64,000 nt of DNA. Source: Streptomyces sp. NBC_01478 (GTDB lineage: Bacteria > Actinomycetota > Actinomycetes > Streptomycetales > Streptomycetaceae). The notes below the pieces were generated by a model. That model was not told the origin of the DNA, did not search any database, and was given only the letters and a program-made list of their open reading frames with translations. The position numbers and the translations under genes are program-made. The DNA lies in contig NZ_CP109444.1 in NCBI RefSeq assembly GCF_036227225.1, positions 1,674,001-1,738,000 of the forward strand, in the 5' to 3' direction. Position 1 is the first letter of the stretch. Each line of letters starts with the position of its first letter. Below, one piece after another: positions 36,596-44,848 of this stretch.

Positions 36596-37720
36596 TCAGG
36601 TCGGCCATACCCCCGTTGCCAACAGCGAGGTGATCGCCTTGCTGTACGGGGTGATGTCCAGGCCCTGTGCCTTCAGCCAGGTGTCCGAGTAGTACTTGTC
36701 CAGATAGCGGTCGCCCGGGTCGCACAACAGGGTTACCACGCTGCCCTGTTGGTCTGTCGCGACCATCTCGGCGATGATTTTGAGGGCGCTCCACAGGCCG
36801 GTGCCGGTGGAGCCGCCCGCCTTGCGGCCGATGGCCTGTTCCAGTGCTCTCACGGCGGCGACGCTGGCCGCGTCCGGGACCTTCATCATGCGGTCGATGG
36901 CGCCGGGGACGAAGCTCGGTTCCATCCGGGGGCGGCCGATGCCCTCGATGCGGGAACCGCAGTCCCGGGTGACGTCCGGATCGCCGGTGGTCCAGCCCTC
37001 GAAGAAACAGGAGTTCTCCGGGTCGGCGACACAGACCCGGGTGTCGTGCTGCATGTAGTGGACGTAGCGCGCGAGGGTCGCCGAGGTGCCGCCGGTACCG
37101 GCCGTGGCGACGATCCACGCGGGCTCCGGGAAACGCTCCAACTCCAGTTGGCGGAAGATGGATTCGGCGATGTTGTTGTTGCCGCGCCAGTCCGTGGCCC
37201 GTTCCGCGTAGGTGAACTGGTCCATGTAGTGGCCGCCGGTCTCCGTCGCGAGGGCCGCAGACTCCTCGTACATCTTGCGCGGGTCGTCCACGAAGTGGCA
37301 CTGCCCGCCGTGGAATTCGATCAGGCGGATCTTCTCCGCGCTGGTCGTGCGCGGCATGACCGCGATGAAGGGGACCCCGACCAACTTGGCGAAGTACGCC
37401 TCGGAAACCGCCGTGGAACCGCTGGACGCCTCGATCACCGGGCGGGTGGGCCGGATCCAGCCGTTGCAGAGGCCGTAGAGGAAGAGGGAGCGGGCCAGGC
37501 GGTGCTTGAGGCTGCCGGTCGGGTGGGTCGACTCGTCCTTCAGGTACAGGTCGATGCCCCAGTGCTCGGGGAGCGGGAAGCGGAGCAGGTGGGTGTCCGC
37601 CGAGCGATTGGCGTCGGCCTGGACCTTGCGGACGGCTTCTTTCAGCCAGCTCCGGTAGCCGGCGTCACTGCGGTCGACGTCGAGGGTGGCACCGGTCAGG
37701 GCCTGTGGGGTGGTGCTCAC
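36596..37720 (-). CDS. PLP-dependent cysteine-synthase-fold enzyme (Cds1-like cysteine desulfhydrase)
   Basis: 374 aa. Fold-type II PLP enzyme: the Lys is in [15 protein letters not shown], substrate loop [19 protein letters not shown], glycine loop [17 protein letters not shown]. Relative to CysK it has extra sequence ([28 protein letters not shown]) shared with the actinobacterial branch that includes Cds1, an L-cysteine desulfhydrase that makes H2S, pyruvate and ammonia. A synthase role cannot be excluded. It is a single gene; the 307-bp upstream region is shared with a divergent hypothetical gene. Confidence 0.88.
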   Translation of the reverse strand: MSTTPQALTGATLDVDRSDAGYRSWLKEAVRKVQADANRSADTHLLRFPLPEHWGIDLYLKDESTHPTGSLKHRLARSLFLYGLCNGWIRPTRPVIEASSGSTAVSEAYFAKLVGVPFIAVMPRTTSAEKIRLIEFHGGQCHFVDDPRKMYEESAALATETGGHYMDQFTYAERATDWRGNNNIAESIFRQLELERFPEPAWIVATAGTGGTSATLARYVHYMQHDTRVCVADPENSCFFEGWTTGDPDVTRDCGSRIEGIGRPRMEPSFVPGAIDRMMKVPDAASVAAVRALEQAIGRKAGGSTGTGLWSALKIIAEMVATDQQGSVVTLLCDPGDRYLDKYYSDTWLKAQGLDITPYSKAITSLLATGVWPT

Positions 37721-38027
37721 GGCGGGGCTCCTTAGACATTGCGCCGACGGCGTCTCGCGCGGCCGACACCTCGATCATAAGCACCTTCCGCACGCTTCTC
37801 ACCTGCATAAACACTCCTTTGGGAGGGTCAAAGACACCCTGGGGAGCGATCTCGCCGGATCCGAGGGGGCGCATTTATGCGAGTGCTCCGGGTACTCACC
37901 GTGACCGGCTCGTGCGTACTGGTGCTCGACGCCCGGTGCGGGCAGACTGCACCGGAGCGGGACGAACGTCCCGAACGGGGGCGCACACTGGATCACCAGA
38001 TGTCCTGGAGCAAGGGGGCGGGGAAGC
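37721..38027. promoter_or_regulatory. Divergent intergenic region upstream of the PLP enzyme
   Basis: 307 bp without a convincing gene. A locally AT-rich patch at 37796-37885 holds two related 7-8-bp words, GCATAAA (37805-37811) and its complement TTTATGC (37873-37879), about 68 bp apart, which could be operator halves for the PLP gene. Nothing else stands out. Confidence 0.3.
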
Positions 38028-38351
38028 ATGGCGGAGCCGGAGTTCACGGCCACGGGCGTGCGGATCGGGAAGCGGCTGCGTTCGCTCACCCGGGCCGGAC
38101 AGGTCCGGATCAATGACGGCAGGCTGGAGTTGCTCACCAGTTACGGCAGCGAGATCGACAGCGCGCCGGTGCAGGCTGTGCGTGCGTCGAAACCCTGGTT
38201 CGCCCCTGAGGACCGGGCGCTGGCCGACCTCAACGGCAACAGGTATCTGCTGACCCTCGGCGAGCACGACCCCGCGCCCGGGCAGCCCGGTCCGCCCGCG
38301 GCACGACGGTTCATCGAGGCCGTACGCAAGGCGGCGGGGCGGGGCGGCTGA
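38028..38351 (+). CDS. Conserved-type hypothetical protein
   Basis: 107 aa from ATG 38028. Mixed alpha/beta, no membrane segment: EFTATGVRIGKRLRSLTRAGQVRINDGRLELLTSYGSEIDSAPVQAV, WFAPEDRALADLNGNRYLLTLGEH, and a helical tail RFIEAVRKAAGRGG. It resembles small PH-like proteins of streptomycetes, but I cannot name the family. GC-rich third positions support it as real. Confidence 0.7.
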   Translation: MAEPEFTATGVRIGKRLRSLTRAGQVRINDGRLELLTSYGSEIDSAPVQAVRASKPWFAPEDRALADLNGNRYLLTLGEHDPAPGQPGPPAARRFIEAVRKAAGRGG

Positions 38352-38434
38352 TCCGTGGCGTAGTCCGGAGAGCGGCTGATTCGCGTCACGCAGGAACAGT
38401 GGCCGGCCGCGAGTTGCGGGAGCGCGGCCCCTGA

Positions 38435-38460
38435 GTCACTCTGGTCTCACGTCACTCTGG
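38435..38460. repeat. Direct repeat upstream of the regulatory HATPase gene
   Basis: GTCACTCTGG occurs exactly twice, at 38435-38444 and 38451-38460, 16 bp apart, about 120 bp before the HATPase start. Spacing near 1.5 helical turns could suit a regulator dimer, or the repeat could be chance. Confidence 0.35.
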
Positions 38461-38579
38461 GTTTACCGGCGATAACGCTGCGAACCAGCCCGCCGGACAC
38501 AACAGCAGGCGGCCGTCTTGACCACCCTGCTGGATCCGAACTCCGTGTTCTTCCGGACCTCAGTCGGGGAGTCGCAGCC

Positions 38580-39134
38580 GTGATCAGTCACCCAAGCAGG
38601 CACTGCACGGTGGAGCTCCAAGCCCTGCCGTCGCGGATCGGCCAGGTCCGCAGAATCGTATCTGCGCAGTTGCGCTACTGGCATCTGGATCCTCTGATAG
38701 ACCGGGCCGCGCTCGGTGTCACAGAGCTCCTGACCAACGTCCACCGGCACGCCCAGCCCGACAAGACGTGCGTCGTCGAGATCGAGGTGCGCCTCGACCA
38801 GCTCATGGTCTCGGTGCGCGACCACGATCCCCGGCTTCCGGTCGTCGGCGACATCGACGAGGTCTCCCCTACGGCCACCTGTGGGCGCGGGCTCGCGATG
38901 GTCGCGGCGGTGAGCGAGAACTGGGGGGTGCGGCCGGACGGTGAGTCCGGGAAAGTCGTGTGGTTCACGCTCAGCGCGCCTGCGCCCATGCCTGCGTCGG
39001 CAACCGCGGCGGGGCGGCCACCGCGGCGTGTGGCCGCGGAGAAGCCTGCGCACCGGTTTGTTGCCGAGGTCGAGAATCCCGTCGACGAGCGGCGGTCCCA
39101 GCACGCTCCCGCCCGGTCCGCCGTTGCCGGTTGA
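38580..39134 (+). CDS. ATP-binding (HATPase_c) anti-sigma-type regulatory kinase
   Basis: 184 aa from GTG 38580, GGGGAG 8 nt upstream. GHKL fold of the RsbW/SpoIIAB type: ALPSRIGQVRRIVSAQLRYW, N-box GVTELLTNVHRHA, VSVRDHDPRLP, and a G-box TCGRGLAMVAAVSENWGV. No histidine kinase dimerisation domain. Streptomycetes have dozens of these, which bind and phosphorylate anti-anti-sigma partners. The C-terminal 40 residues are Arg/Ala/Pro-rich and probably disordered. No partner gene is adjacent. Confidence 0.9.
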   Translation: MISHPSRHCTVELQALPSRIGQVRRIVSAQLRYWHLDPLIDRAALGVTELLTNVHRHAQPDKTCVVEIEVRLDQLMVSVRDHDPRLPVVGDIDEVSPTATCGRGLAMVAAVSENWGVRPDGESGKVVWFTLSAPAPMPASATAAGRPPRRVAAEKPAHRFVAEVENPVDERRSQHAPARSAVAG

Positions 39135-39152
39135 TCGGGCGGTGATTGGTTT

Positions 39153-39188
39153 GGGGTGGGGTGGGAGTGGGGGTGGGGCGTGGGGGGG
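39153..39188 (+). other. G-rich tract with G-quadruplex potential
   Basis: Six closely spaced runs of three or more G on the plus strand, after the stop of the HATPase gene. It lies in a 323-bp gap between convergent genes that also holds the strong hairpin at 39310; I see no gene there. Confidence 0.55.
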
Positions 39189-39309
39189 CTTGGTCCGGGG
39201 TGGGTAAGTGCCTTGTAGCTGGGCGGTGTTGGTCAAGTTGATACCGGGCCGGTGTTGGCCAGTGCCCGCGCGCACCTCTTTTGGTTCGGTCGCCTTCGGG
39301 GCGCTGGAA

Positions 39310-39353
39310 GCCGGTGTCGAGAGGCCGACCGTGCTCGGCCTCTCGACACCGGC
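39310..39353. terminator. Strong bidirectional hairpin between HATPase and ABC exporter genes
   Basis: Perfect 19-bp stem, arms 39310-39328 (GCCGGTGTCGAGAGGCCGA) and 39335-39353, loop of 6 nt. It is placed between the convergent HATPase (ends 39134) and ABC permease (ends 39458) genes. Confidence 0.8.
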
Positions 39354-39457
39354 GCGCCCCTGCGGCTCCCTCTCGGCCGGCGCGTGGGGACAGACCGACT
39401 TGGTGGGCCCTCGCCCGGGACTGGCTGAACGCCGTGAGTTTCGCTGGCGGTATCTGA

Positions 39458-42019
39458 TCACTCGGTGGCGATCGCCCTCAGTACGTCCAGGCGTGCCGCC
39501 CGTCGTGCTGGGCGCAGGCCCGCAAGTGCCCCTGCCGCTACGCCTACCAGGGCCACCGCGACGAGTTGTACGGGTGGGATCGCGAAGGCGAAGGCACTGT
39601 CGCTCGCGCCGTCCGAGGCCTTGACCAGGACCCAGCCCAGGAAGACACCCAGGGCGAGGCCGCCGACCGTGCCGAAGGCGGCCAGCAGGACCGACTCCCA
39701 GCGGACCATCGCCCGGAGTTGGGAACGGGTCTGGCCTACCGCCCTCAACAGGCCCAGTTCGCGGGTGCGTTCGTGGATCGCCAGGGTCAGCGTGTTGGCG
39801 ATGCCGAGGAGGGCGATCAGGACCGCCAGGGCTAGCAGGGCGTAGACGAGGGTCAGCATCATGTCGATGCCTCCGGCCGAGGACTGCGCGTATTCGTGGC
39901 GGGTCTGGACTTGTGGGTTGCCGTAGCGTGCTGCGGTCTTCTGGACGGCCGCCTTGCCCTCGGCCGTGTTCACGCCGTTCTTGAAGGAGACGGCCACCAG
40001 CGTGTCGGAGTCCTGGGTGCGGTGGGGGGCCCAGGCGGTGCGGGTGATGACGTAGTCGCCTGCGAGTTCGGAACGGCCGTAGACCGCGCGGACGGTGAAG
40101 GTCTGTTTCTTGCCGTCGGTGAAGGTGAGTTGGGCCTTGCTGCCGGTGGTGAGGTGCTGGCGGTCGGCCTCTGTCCTGGTGATGGCCATGCCGTCCGTGC
40201 CCAGGTCGCGGAGGGAGCCCTGGATCCTGCCCAGGTCGAAGGTGCGGGCCAGGGCGGTGGGGTTCGTGACCGTCAACGCCCGTCCCTTGCCGTTCACTTC
40301 GGCTACTCCGCGGCCGAGTCCCACTGCCGTGTCCACCTCGGGCAACTGGCTTATCGCCCCGGCGAGTCGGGGGCTCAGTCCGCTGCCGCCCGCGCCGAAG
40401 GACGGGGTGCTGACGGCTACGTCACCGGCGAAGGACCGGGACACCGTCTGGTCCATCGTCGCCTTCAACGAGGCGCCGAAGACGGTGAACAGCGACACCA
40501 CGGCCACCCCGATCATCAGCGCGCTCGCGGTGGCGGCCGTCCGGCGAGGGCTGCGCAGGGCGTTGCGCCTTGCGAGGCTGCCGGTGACACCACGCAGCCG
40601 GTCGAGGGGGCTGCCCAGTACGCGTACCGCCGTGGAGGAGGCCACGGGGCCGAGGACTACGAAGGCGATCAGGGCCAGTGCTGCCCCAAGTCCCGCCAGC
40701 AGCAGGGATGGTGAGACCAGTACGCCGGTGAGGGTGGCGGCGACCGCAAGGAGTGCGAGGGTTGCTCCGGTCACCGCTCGGGCGCGGGACGCACCGGACT
40801 GGTCCACCATCGTCTCGCGCAGTGCGGCCAGGGGCGCGGTGCGGCCGGCTCGGACTGCGGGCATGAGGGCGGAGCCCAGGCAGACGACGATTCCTACCGC
40901 CAGGGGCAGGGCCATGGAGAGCGCCCGGATCACCAAGTCGCCCTCGGGGAACGGGAATCCGATGGCCGGGAACAGCAGCTTCAGTCCGGCCGCGACCCCG
41001 ATGCCGCCCGCCAGTCCGGCCGCCGAGGCGGTCACCGCGACGACACTCGCCTCGGTGACGGTGGCCGCCGCCACCTGGCGGCGGGAGGCTCCCAGAGCCC
41101 GCAACAGGGCGTTCTCGCGGGTGCGTTGGGCGATGACGATCGCGAAGGTGTTGTGGATGGAGAAGGTCGCCACCAGCAGGGCGATGCCGGAGAACACCAG
41201 CAGGAACGTGGTGAAGACGGTGAGGAACTGGGACGAAATCATGTCTGTGTTCTCTTGGGCCGACTGTTGACCGGTGATCGCCTCAACTCCCTTCGGGAGG
41301 TGGGGAGTCAGGCGGTCGACCAGTTGGCGTTGGCTGATGCCGGGGCCCGCGCGCACGCTGATGGTCGATGCCTCGCCCGGCCTCGCGGTGAGGTACTTCT
41401 CGGCATCGGCCTGTGTCATCCCGGTGAACGTCACCTGCGCCATGCCGTCCTCGCCGCCGAAGGTCGCGAGGCCGACGATCGTCACCTTGACGGGGTCGGG
41501 GGTGCGCAGGGTCGTCGTGTCGCCGAGCTTCAAGTGGCCTTTGTCGGCGGCACCTTGGTTGACGACGACCTCGCCGGACCTGGCCGGGGCGCGGCCTTCG
41601 GCGAGGCGGTACGGGTTGAGTTCCGGGTCGGTGATCCAGTTGCCGGCCAGGGTGGGCGGGCCCTTGCCGCCGATGGCTTCACCGTTGGAGCCGACGAGTT
41701 GGCCCGCGCCCTGGATGCTGGGGGCGGCGGCCGCGACGCCGGGGACCTGGTCGAGGGTCTTCACCAAGGCCGTGCTCACCGGTTGCCGCACGCCCTGGCT
41801 CTCGCCGGGTGCCGTGATGGCGTCGGCGCTGCGGACCACGGCGTCCGTGCCGCTGGTCGCGTCGCCGAACATGGTGTCGAAGTTGGCGCGCAGGGTGTCG
41901 CCCATGACGAGGGTCCCGGCGAGGAAGGCGACCCCGAGGAACACGGCGAGGAACGTGCCGGCGAAGCGTCTTTTGTGGGCTCGCAGGGAGGACATGCTCA
42001 GGCGCACGGACGCGTTCAC
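39458..42019 (-). CDS. FtsX-family ABC transporter permease (MacB/LolC-like)
   Basis: 853 aa from GTG 42019. It starts with RLSMSSLRAHKRRFAGTFLAVFLGVAFLAGTLVMGDTL, the usual first helix, then a large extracytoplasmic domain, a three-helix FtsX core (near 260-400), further helices, a second extracytoplasmic domain and a C-terminal FtsX core (ALLALAVLIALLGIANTLTLAIHERTRELGLLRAVGQTRSQLRAM). The ten-helix duplicated layout is typical of actinobacterial exporters of lipids, peptides or antibiotics. The start overlaps the ATPase stop by 4 nt (GTGA). It is the third gene of the SHOCT-ATPase-permease operon. Confidence 0.92.
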   Translation of the reverse strand: MNASVRLSMSSLRAHKRRFAGTFLAVFLGVAFLAGTLVMGDTLRANFDTMFGDATSGTDAVVRSADAITAPGESQGVRQPVSTALVKTLDQVPGVAAAAPSIQGAGQLVGSNGEAIGGKGPPTLAGNWITDPELNPYRLAEGRAPARSGEVVVNQGAADKGHLKLGDTTTLRTPDPVKVTIVGLATFGGEDGMAQVTFTGMTQADAEKYLTARPGEASTISVRAGPGISQRQLVDRLTPHLPKGVEAITGQQSAQENTDMISSQFLTVFTTFLLVFSGIALLVATFSIHNTFAIVIAQRTRENALLRALGASRRQVAAATVTEASVVAVTASAAGLAGGIGVAAGLKLLFPAIGFPFPEGDLVIRALSMALPLAVGIVVCLGSALMPAVRAGRTAPLAALRETMVDQSGASRARAVTGATLALLAVAATLTGVLVSPSLLLAGLGAALALIAFVVLGPVASSTAVRVLGSPLDRLRGVTGSLARRNALRSPRRTAATASALMIGVAVVSLFTVFGASLKATMDQTVSRSFAGDVAVSTPSFGAGGSGLSPRLAGAISQLPEVDTAVGLGRGVAEVNGKGRALTVTNPTALARTFDLGRIQGSLRDLGTDGMAITRTEADRQHLTTGSKAQLTFTDGKKQTFTVRAVYGRSELAGDYVITRTAWAPHRTQDSDTLVAVSFKNGVNTAEGKAAVQKTAARYGNPQVQTRHEYAQSSAGGIDMMLTLVYALLALAVLIALLGIANTLTLAIHERTRELGLLRAVGQTRSQLRAMVRWESVLLAAFGTVGGLALGVFLGWVLVKASDGASDSAFAFAIPPVQLVAVALVGVAAGALAGLRPARRAARLDVLRAIATE

Positions 42020-42765
42020 GACCTCACCTCGAAGGCCTTGAGGCGGTCCAACACCTTGTCGGCCGTGGGGGATTCCATACGGTCCACCAGTCGTCCGTCG
42101 GCGAGGAAGACGACCTCGTCCGCGTGGGCGGCGGCCACCGGGTCGTGGGTCACCATCACGACCGTGCGGTCCGTCTGCCGTACGGCACGGCGGAGCAGGC
42201 CGAGAACCTCGCCGCCGGAGCGGGAGTCCAGGTTGCCGGTCGGTTCGTCGGCGAAGACGACCTCGGGGCGGCCGGCGAACGCCCTTGCCACGGCGACGCG
42301 TTGCTGCTGGCCGCCGGAGAGTTCCGAGGGGCGGTGGTGGAGGCGGTCGCGGAGACCGACGATGTCGATGAGCTCGTCGATCCACTCCTGGTCGCCCCTG
42401 GCTCCGGAGAGGTCCAACGGCAGGGTGATGTTCTCCGCGACGGTCAGCGTGGGGATCAGGTTGAAGGCCTGGAAGACGAAGCCGACGCGGTCGCGGCGGA
42501 GGAGGGTGAGGCGCCGGTCGTCGAGCGCGCCGAGTTCCGTGTCGCCGATGTGGGCGGCGCCGGAGGTGAGGGTGTCGAGTCCGGCCGCGCAGTGCATCAA
42601 GGTGGATTTGCCGGAGCCCGAGGGGCCCATGATCGCGGTGAAGCGGCCGGCCGGGAAGTCGACGCTCACCCCGTCCAGGGCGCGTACGGCGGTGTCGCCG
42701 ACGCCGTAGACCTTGACGGCGTCGACGACCCGCGCGGCCGTGCGGGTGGTGGTCGCGGTGGTCAT
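42016..42765 (-). CDS. ABC transporter ATP-binding protein (MacB/LolD type)
   Basis: 249 aa. Walker A GPSGSGKST, Q-loop VFQAFNLIPTLTVAENI, signature LSGGQQQRVAVARAFAGRPEVVFADEPTGNLD, H-loop MVTHDP. All motifs are intact. Partner of the FtsX permease. Its ATG at 42765 overlaps the SHOCT stop (ATGA) and its TGA overlaps the permease GTG, so the three genes are translationally coupled. Confidence 0.95.
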   Translation of the reverse strand: MTTATTTRTAARVVDAVKVYGVGDTAVRALDGVSVDFPAGRFTAIMGPSGSGKSTLMHCAAGLDTLTSGAAHIGDTELGALDDRRLTLLRRDRVGFVFQAFNLIPTLTVAENITLPLDLSGARGDQEWIDELIDIVGLRDRLHHRPSELSGGQQQRVAVARAFAGRPEVVFADEPTGNLDSRSGGEVLGLLRRAVRQTDRTVVMVTHDPVAAAHADEVVFLADGRLVDRMESPTADKVLDRLKAFEVRS

Positions 42766-43064
42766 GCCGGGCCGCCTCCCTTGCCGACCCGGCCGAACTG
42801 CTCGTCCAGGACGGACAGGCGGCGCCAGTACTCGTCCTCGTCGATCTCGCCGGAGGCGAAGCGGCGGCCGAGGACGGCCAGCGGGGAGTCGCCGGTGGGG
42901 CGGGGGTCGGCCATCGCGCGCCACGGTCCGCCACGACCGCGCCCGCGCCAGGCGGTGCGGCGCAGGACCGTCACCACGCCGACCACCACGGCCGCCCAGA
43001 TCAGCGGGAGGAACAGGATCCACGGGCCGGGGCCGCCGCCGTTCCAGTTCGCCAGAGTCTGCAT
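42762..43064 (-). CDS. SHOCT-domain small membrane protein
   Basis: 100 aa. One N-terminal helix (WILFLPLIWAAVVVGVVTVL), a basic linker, and a C-terminal SHOCT motif PLAVLGRRFASGEIDEDEYWRRLSVLDEQF. SHOCT modules are thought to mediate oligomerisation. As the first gene of the exporter operon, it probably helps assemble or anchor the transporter. It diverges from the TetR gene over 195 bp. Confidence 0.88.
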   Translation of the reverse strand: MQTLANWNGGGPGPWILFLPLIWAAVVVGVVTVLRRTAWRGRGRGGPWRAMADPRPTGDSPLAVLGRRFASGEIDEDEYWRRLSVLDEQFGRVGKGGGPA

Positions 43065-43231
43065 GTCGATTCATCTCCCAGGAGCCTTGAGCCCTCTGTG
43101 GGCTCCCTTGCTGTGATGTATCGAGACTGGCTCCGGGGAGGGGTCCGGGTCGTCGTACGGCCAGCGGCAGTGTGTGTACCTCCCGGGGAGTACGAGGGGT
43201 CGTTCCGGCTGCTCCCTATGTCCTCGACTTC

Positions 43232-43251
43232 TGTAACTACTAGTATGTACA
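43232..43251. promoter_or_regulatory. Putative TetR operator between the exporter and TetR operons
   Basis: A 20-bp imperfect palindrome, TGTAACTACT/AGTATGTACA, symmetric at 16 of 20 positions, 8 bp before the TetR ATG. It is clearly AT-richer than its surroundings, and size and position suit an autoregulatory TetR site. It could also control the divergent SHOCT-ABC operon. Confidence 0.7.
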
Positions 43252-43259
43252 GTGGCCGC

Positions 43260-43844
43260 ATGAGCACCCCGGAGCGACTGATCGAGTCCACTCGCGAGCT
43301 GTTGTGGGAGCGCGGTTACGTCGGCACCAGCCCCAAGGCGATCCTGGAGCGGGCGGGCGCCGGGCAGGGCAGCATGTACCACCACTTCAAGGGCAAGCCG
43401 GAGCTGGCGCTGGCGGCGATCCGGCGGACGGCCGAGGAGTTGTCGGCCACCGCCGCGGGCGTACTCGACGGGCCGGGCACGCCGTACGAGCGGATCGAGG
43501 CGTATCTGCGGCGCGAGCGCGATGTGTTGCGCGGGTGTCCGGTCGGGCGGCTGACGATGGATCCGGACGTGATCGCCAGTGCCGAGCTGCGCGAGCCGGT
43601 GGACGCGGCGCTCGACGCGATCCGTGAGCGGCTCGCCGGGATCGTCGAAGAGGGCAAGGAACAGGGGCAGTTCGGGCCGGAGCTGGACGGTGAGGAGATC
43701 GCCGCGACGATCCTCGCGACCGTGCAGGGCGGTTATGTGCTGGCCCGCGCGTCCGGGTCGCCGGCCGCCTTCGACGCGAGCGTCCGGGGGCTGCTCGCCC
43801 TGCTCTCCCTCGCCTCCCCCACATCTCCCGTGTCTCCCCGATAG
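43260..43844 (+). CDS. TetR/AcrR-family regulator
   Basis: 194 aa from ATG 43260 (ATG 43245 possible). N-terminal HTH: RLIESTRELLWERGYVGTSPKAILERAGAGQGSMYHHFKGKPELALAAI. The C-terminal ligand domain includes LRRERDVLRGCPVGRLTMDPDVIAS with a single Cys, and ends in a Ser/Pro-rich tail. The branch resembles the regulators of quinone/electrophile-type genes. It is the first gene of an operon with cupin, DUF4865, phosphotriesterase homologue and tautomerase (12 bp to the cupin), and diverges from the ABC exporter. Confidence 0.92.
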   Translation: MSTPERLIESTRELLWERGYVGTSPKAILERAGAGQGSMYHHFKGKPELALAAIRRTAEELSATAAGVLDGPGTPYERIEAYLRRERDVLRGCPVGRLTMDPDVIASAELREPVDAALDAIRERLAGIVEEGKEQGQFGPELDGEEIAATILATVQGGYVLARASGSPAAFDASVRGLLALLSLASPTSPVSPR

Positions 43845-43856
43845 GAGTTCAGGTAC

Positions 43857-44252
43857 GTGCAGATCACCAGGAAGCACCCCGACACCCGGCAGGGTCCGGC
43901 CGAGAACTTCACCGGCACGGTGTGGCTCGACGAGCTCGCCGCGCCCGAACCGCCGTCCCGGATACGGGTGTTCAGCGTGCACTTCACGCCGGGCGCGCAC
44001 ACGGCATGGCATACGCACCCGCACGGCCAGGTGCTGCACGTGACCGAGGGCGAGGGTCTGGTGCAGCGCAAGGGTGGTGCCGTCGAGTCGATCCGGGCGG
44101 GCGACACCGTGTGGATCGAACCGGACGAGTGGCACTGGCACGGTGCCGCGCCGCGCACGTTCATGACGCACCTCGCGGTCGTCGAGGCCGCCGAGGACGG
44201 CACCACCGCCTGCTGGTACGAACACGTCGACCCTGCGAACTACCCGGCCTGA
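43857..44252 (+). CDS. Cupin-domain protein ((R)-mandelonitrile-lyase-like)
   Basis: 131 aa from GTG 43857, with AGG(AG) upstream. Cupin motif 1: HFTPGAHTAWHTHPHGQVLHVTEGEGLVQ (three His plus Glu/Gln as metal ligands). Motif 2: IRAGDTVWIEPDEWHWHGAAP. The subgroup is COG1917, often annotated as a cupin near carboxymuconolactone decarboxylases and as mandelonitrile lyase. A small metal-dependent enzyme is likely; the reaction is unknown. Second gene of the TetR operon. Confidence 0.9.
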   Translation: MQITRKHPDTRQGPAENFTGTVWLDELAAPEPPSRIRVFSVHFTPGAHTAWHTHPHGQVLHVTEGEGLVQRKGGAVESIRAGDTVWIEPDEWHWHGAAPRTFMTHLAVVEAAEDGTTACWYEHVDPANYPA

Positions 44253-44263
44253 GGGGACACTTG

Positions 44264-44848
44264 ATGCACGCCATGCAGTACGGACTGACCTTGCCCGCCG
44301 ACTACGACATGGGTGTCATCCGGGGCCGGGTCGCGCGGGTCGGGCATCTGCTCGACGACTGGGACGGACTTGGTTTCAAGGTGTATCTGCTGCGTGAGCG
44401 CGGGGTGCACGGTTCGCCGGTCAATCAGTACGCGCCGTTCTATCTGTGGAACACGGTGGAGGGCATGAACCGCTTCCTCTGGGGCGGCGCTTTCCAGCGC
44501 CTCGTCGACGACTTCGGGCGACCCGAGGTGGTGCGGTGGACGGGTCTGGCGTACGAGGAGGGCGGCGGCGCCGGTTCCCCCGCCGCTGTCGCCGTCCGCC
44601 GGCGCCAACGGATACCGGAGGGTGGGGAGTTGACCGCCATCATGGAGGAGGCGGTGGACGAGACCCGGCGGCTGGCCGGGGAGGACGGTGCGGTGCTCGC
44701 GGCGGCGGCCGTCGATCCGCACAGGTGGGAGCTGGTCCACTTCTCGCTCTGGGAGCACGACGCGCCGAAGGCGGAAGGGGACGTCTTCCAGGTGCTGCAC
44801 GTCTCGGCGCCGGGGCGGGACGCGTTGCCGCGCGGCCGGCAGTGGTGA
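44264..44848 (+). CDS. DUF4865-family protein
   Basis: 194 aa from ATG 44264, GAGGGG upstream. The opening MHAMQYGLTLPADYDMGVIRGRVARVGHLLDDWDGLGFKVYLLRERG, then APFYLWNTVEGMNRFLWGG, is characteristic of DUF4865; a ferredoxin-like barrel is likely. Function unknown; family members sit beside TetR regulators and small enzymes. Its TGA overlaps the GTG of the phosphotriesterase homologue. Confidence 0.85.
   Translation: MHAMQYGLTLPADYDMGVIRGRVARVGHLLDDWDGLGFKVYLLRERGVHGSPVNQYAPFYLWNTVEGMNRFLWGGAFQRLVDDFGRPEVVRWTGLAYEEGGGAGSPAAVAVRRRQRIPEGGELTAIMEEAVDETRRLAGEDGAVLAAAAVDPHRWELVHFSLWEHDAPKAEGDVFQVLHVSAPGRDALPRGRQW

Noticed and set aside
42020..42934. In-frame extension upstream of the FtsX permease
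   Set aside because: It overlaps the ABC ATP-binding gene in another frame; the permease GTG at 42019 is coupled to the ATPase stop.
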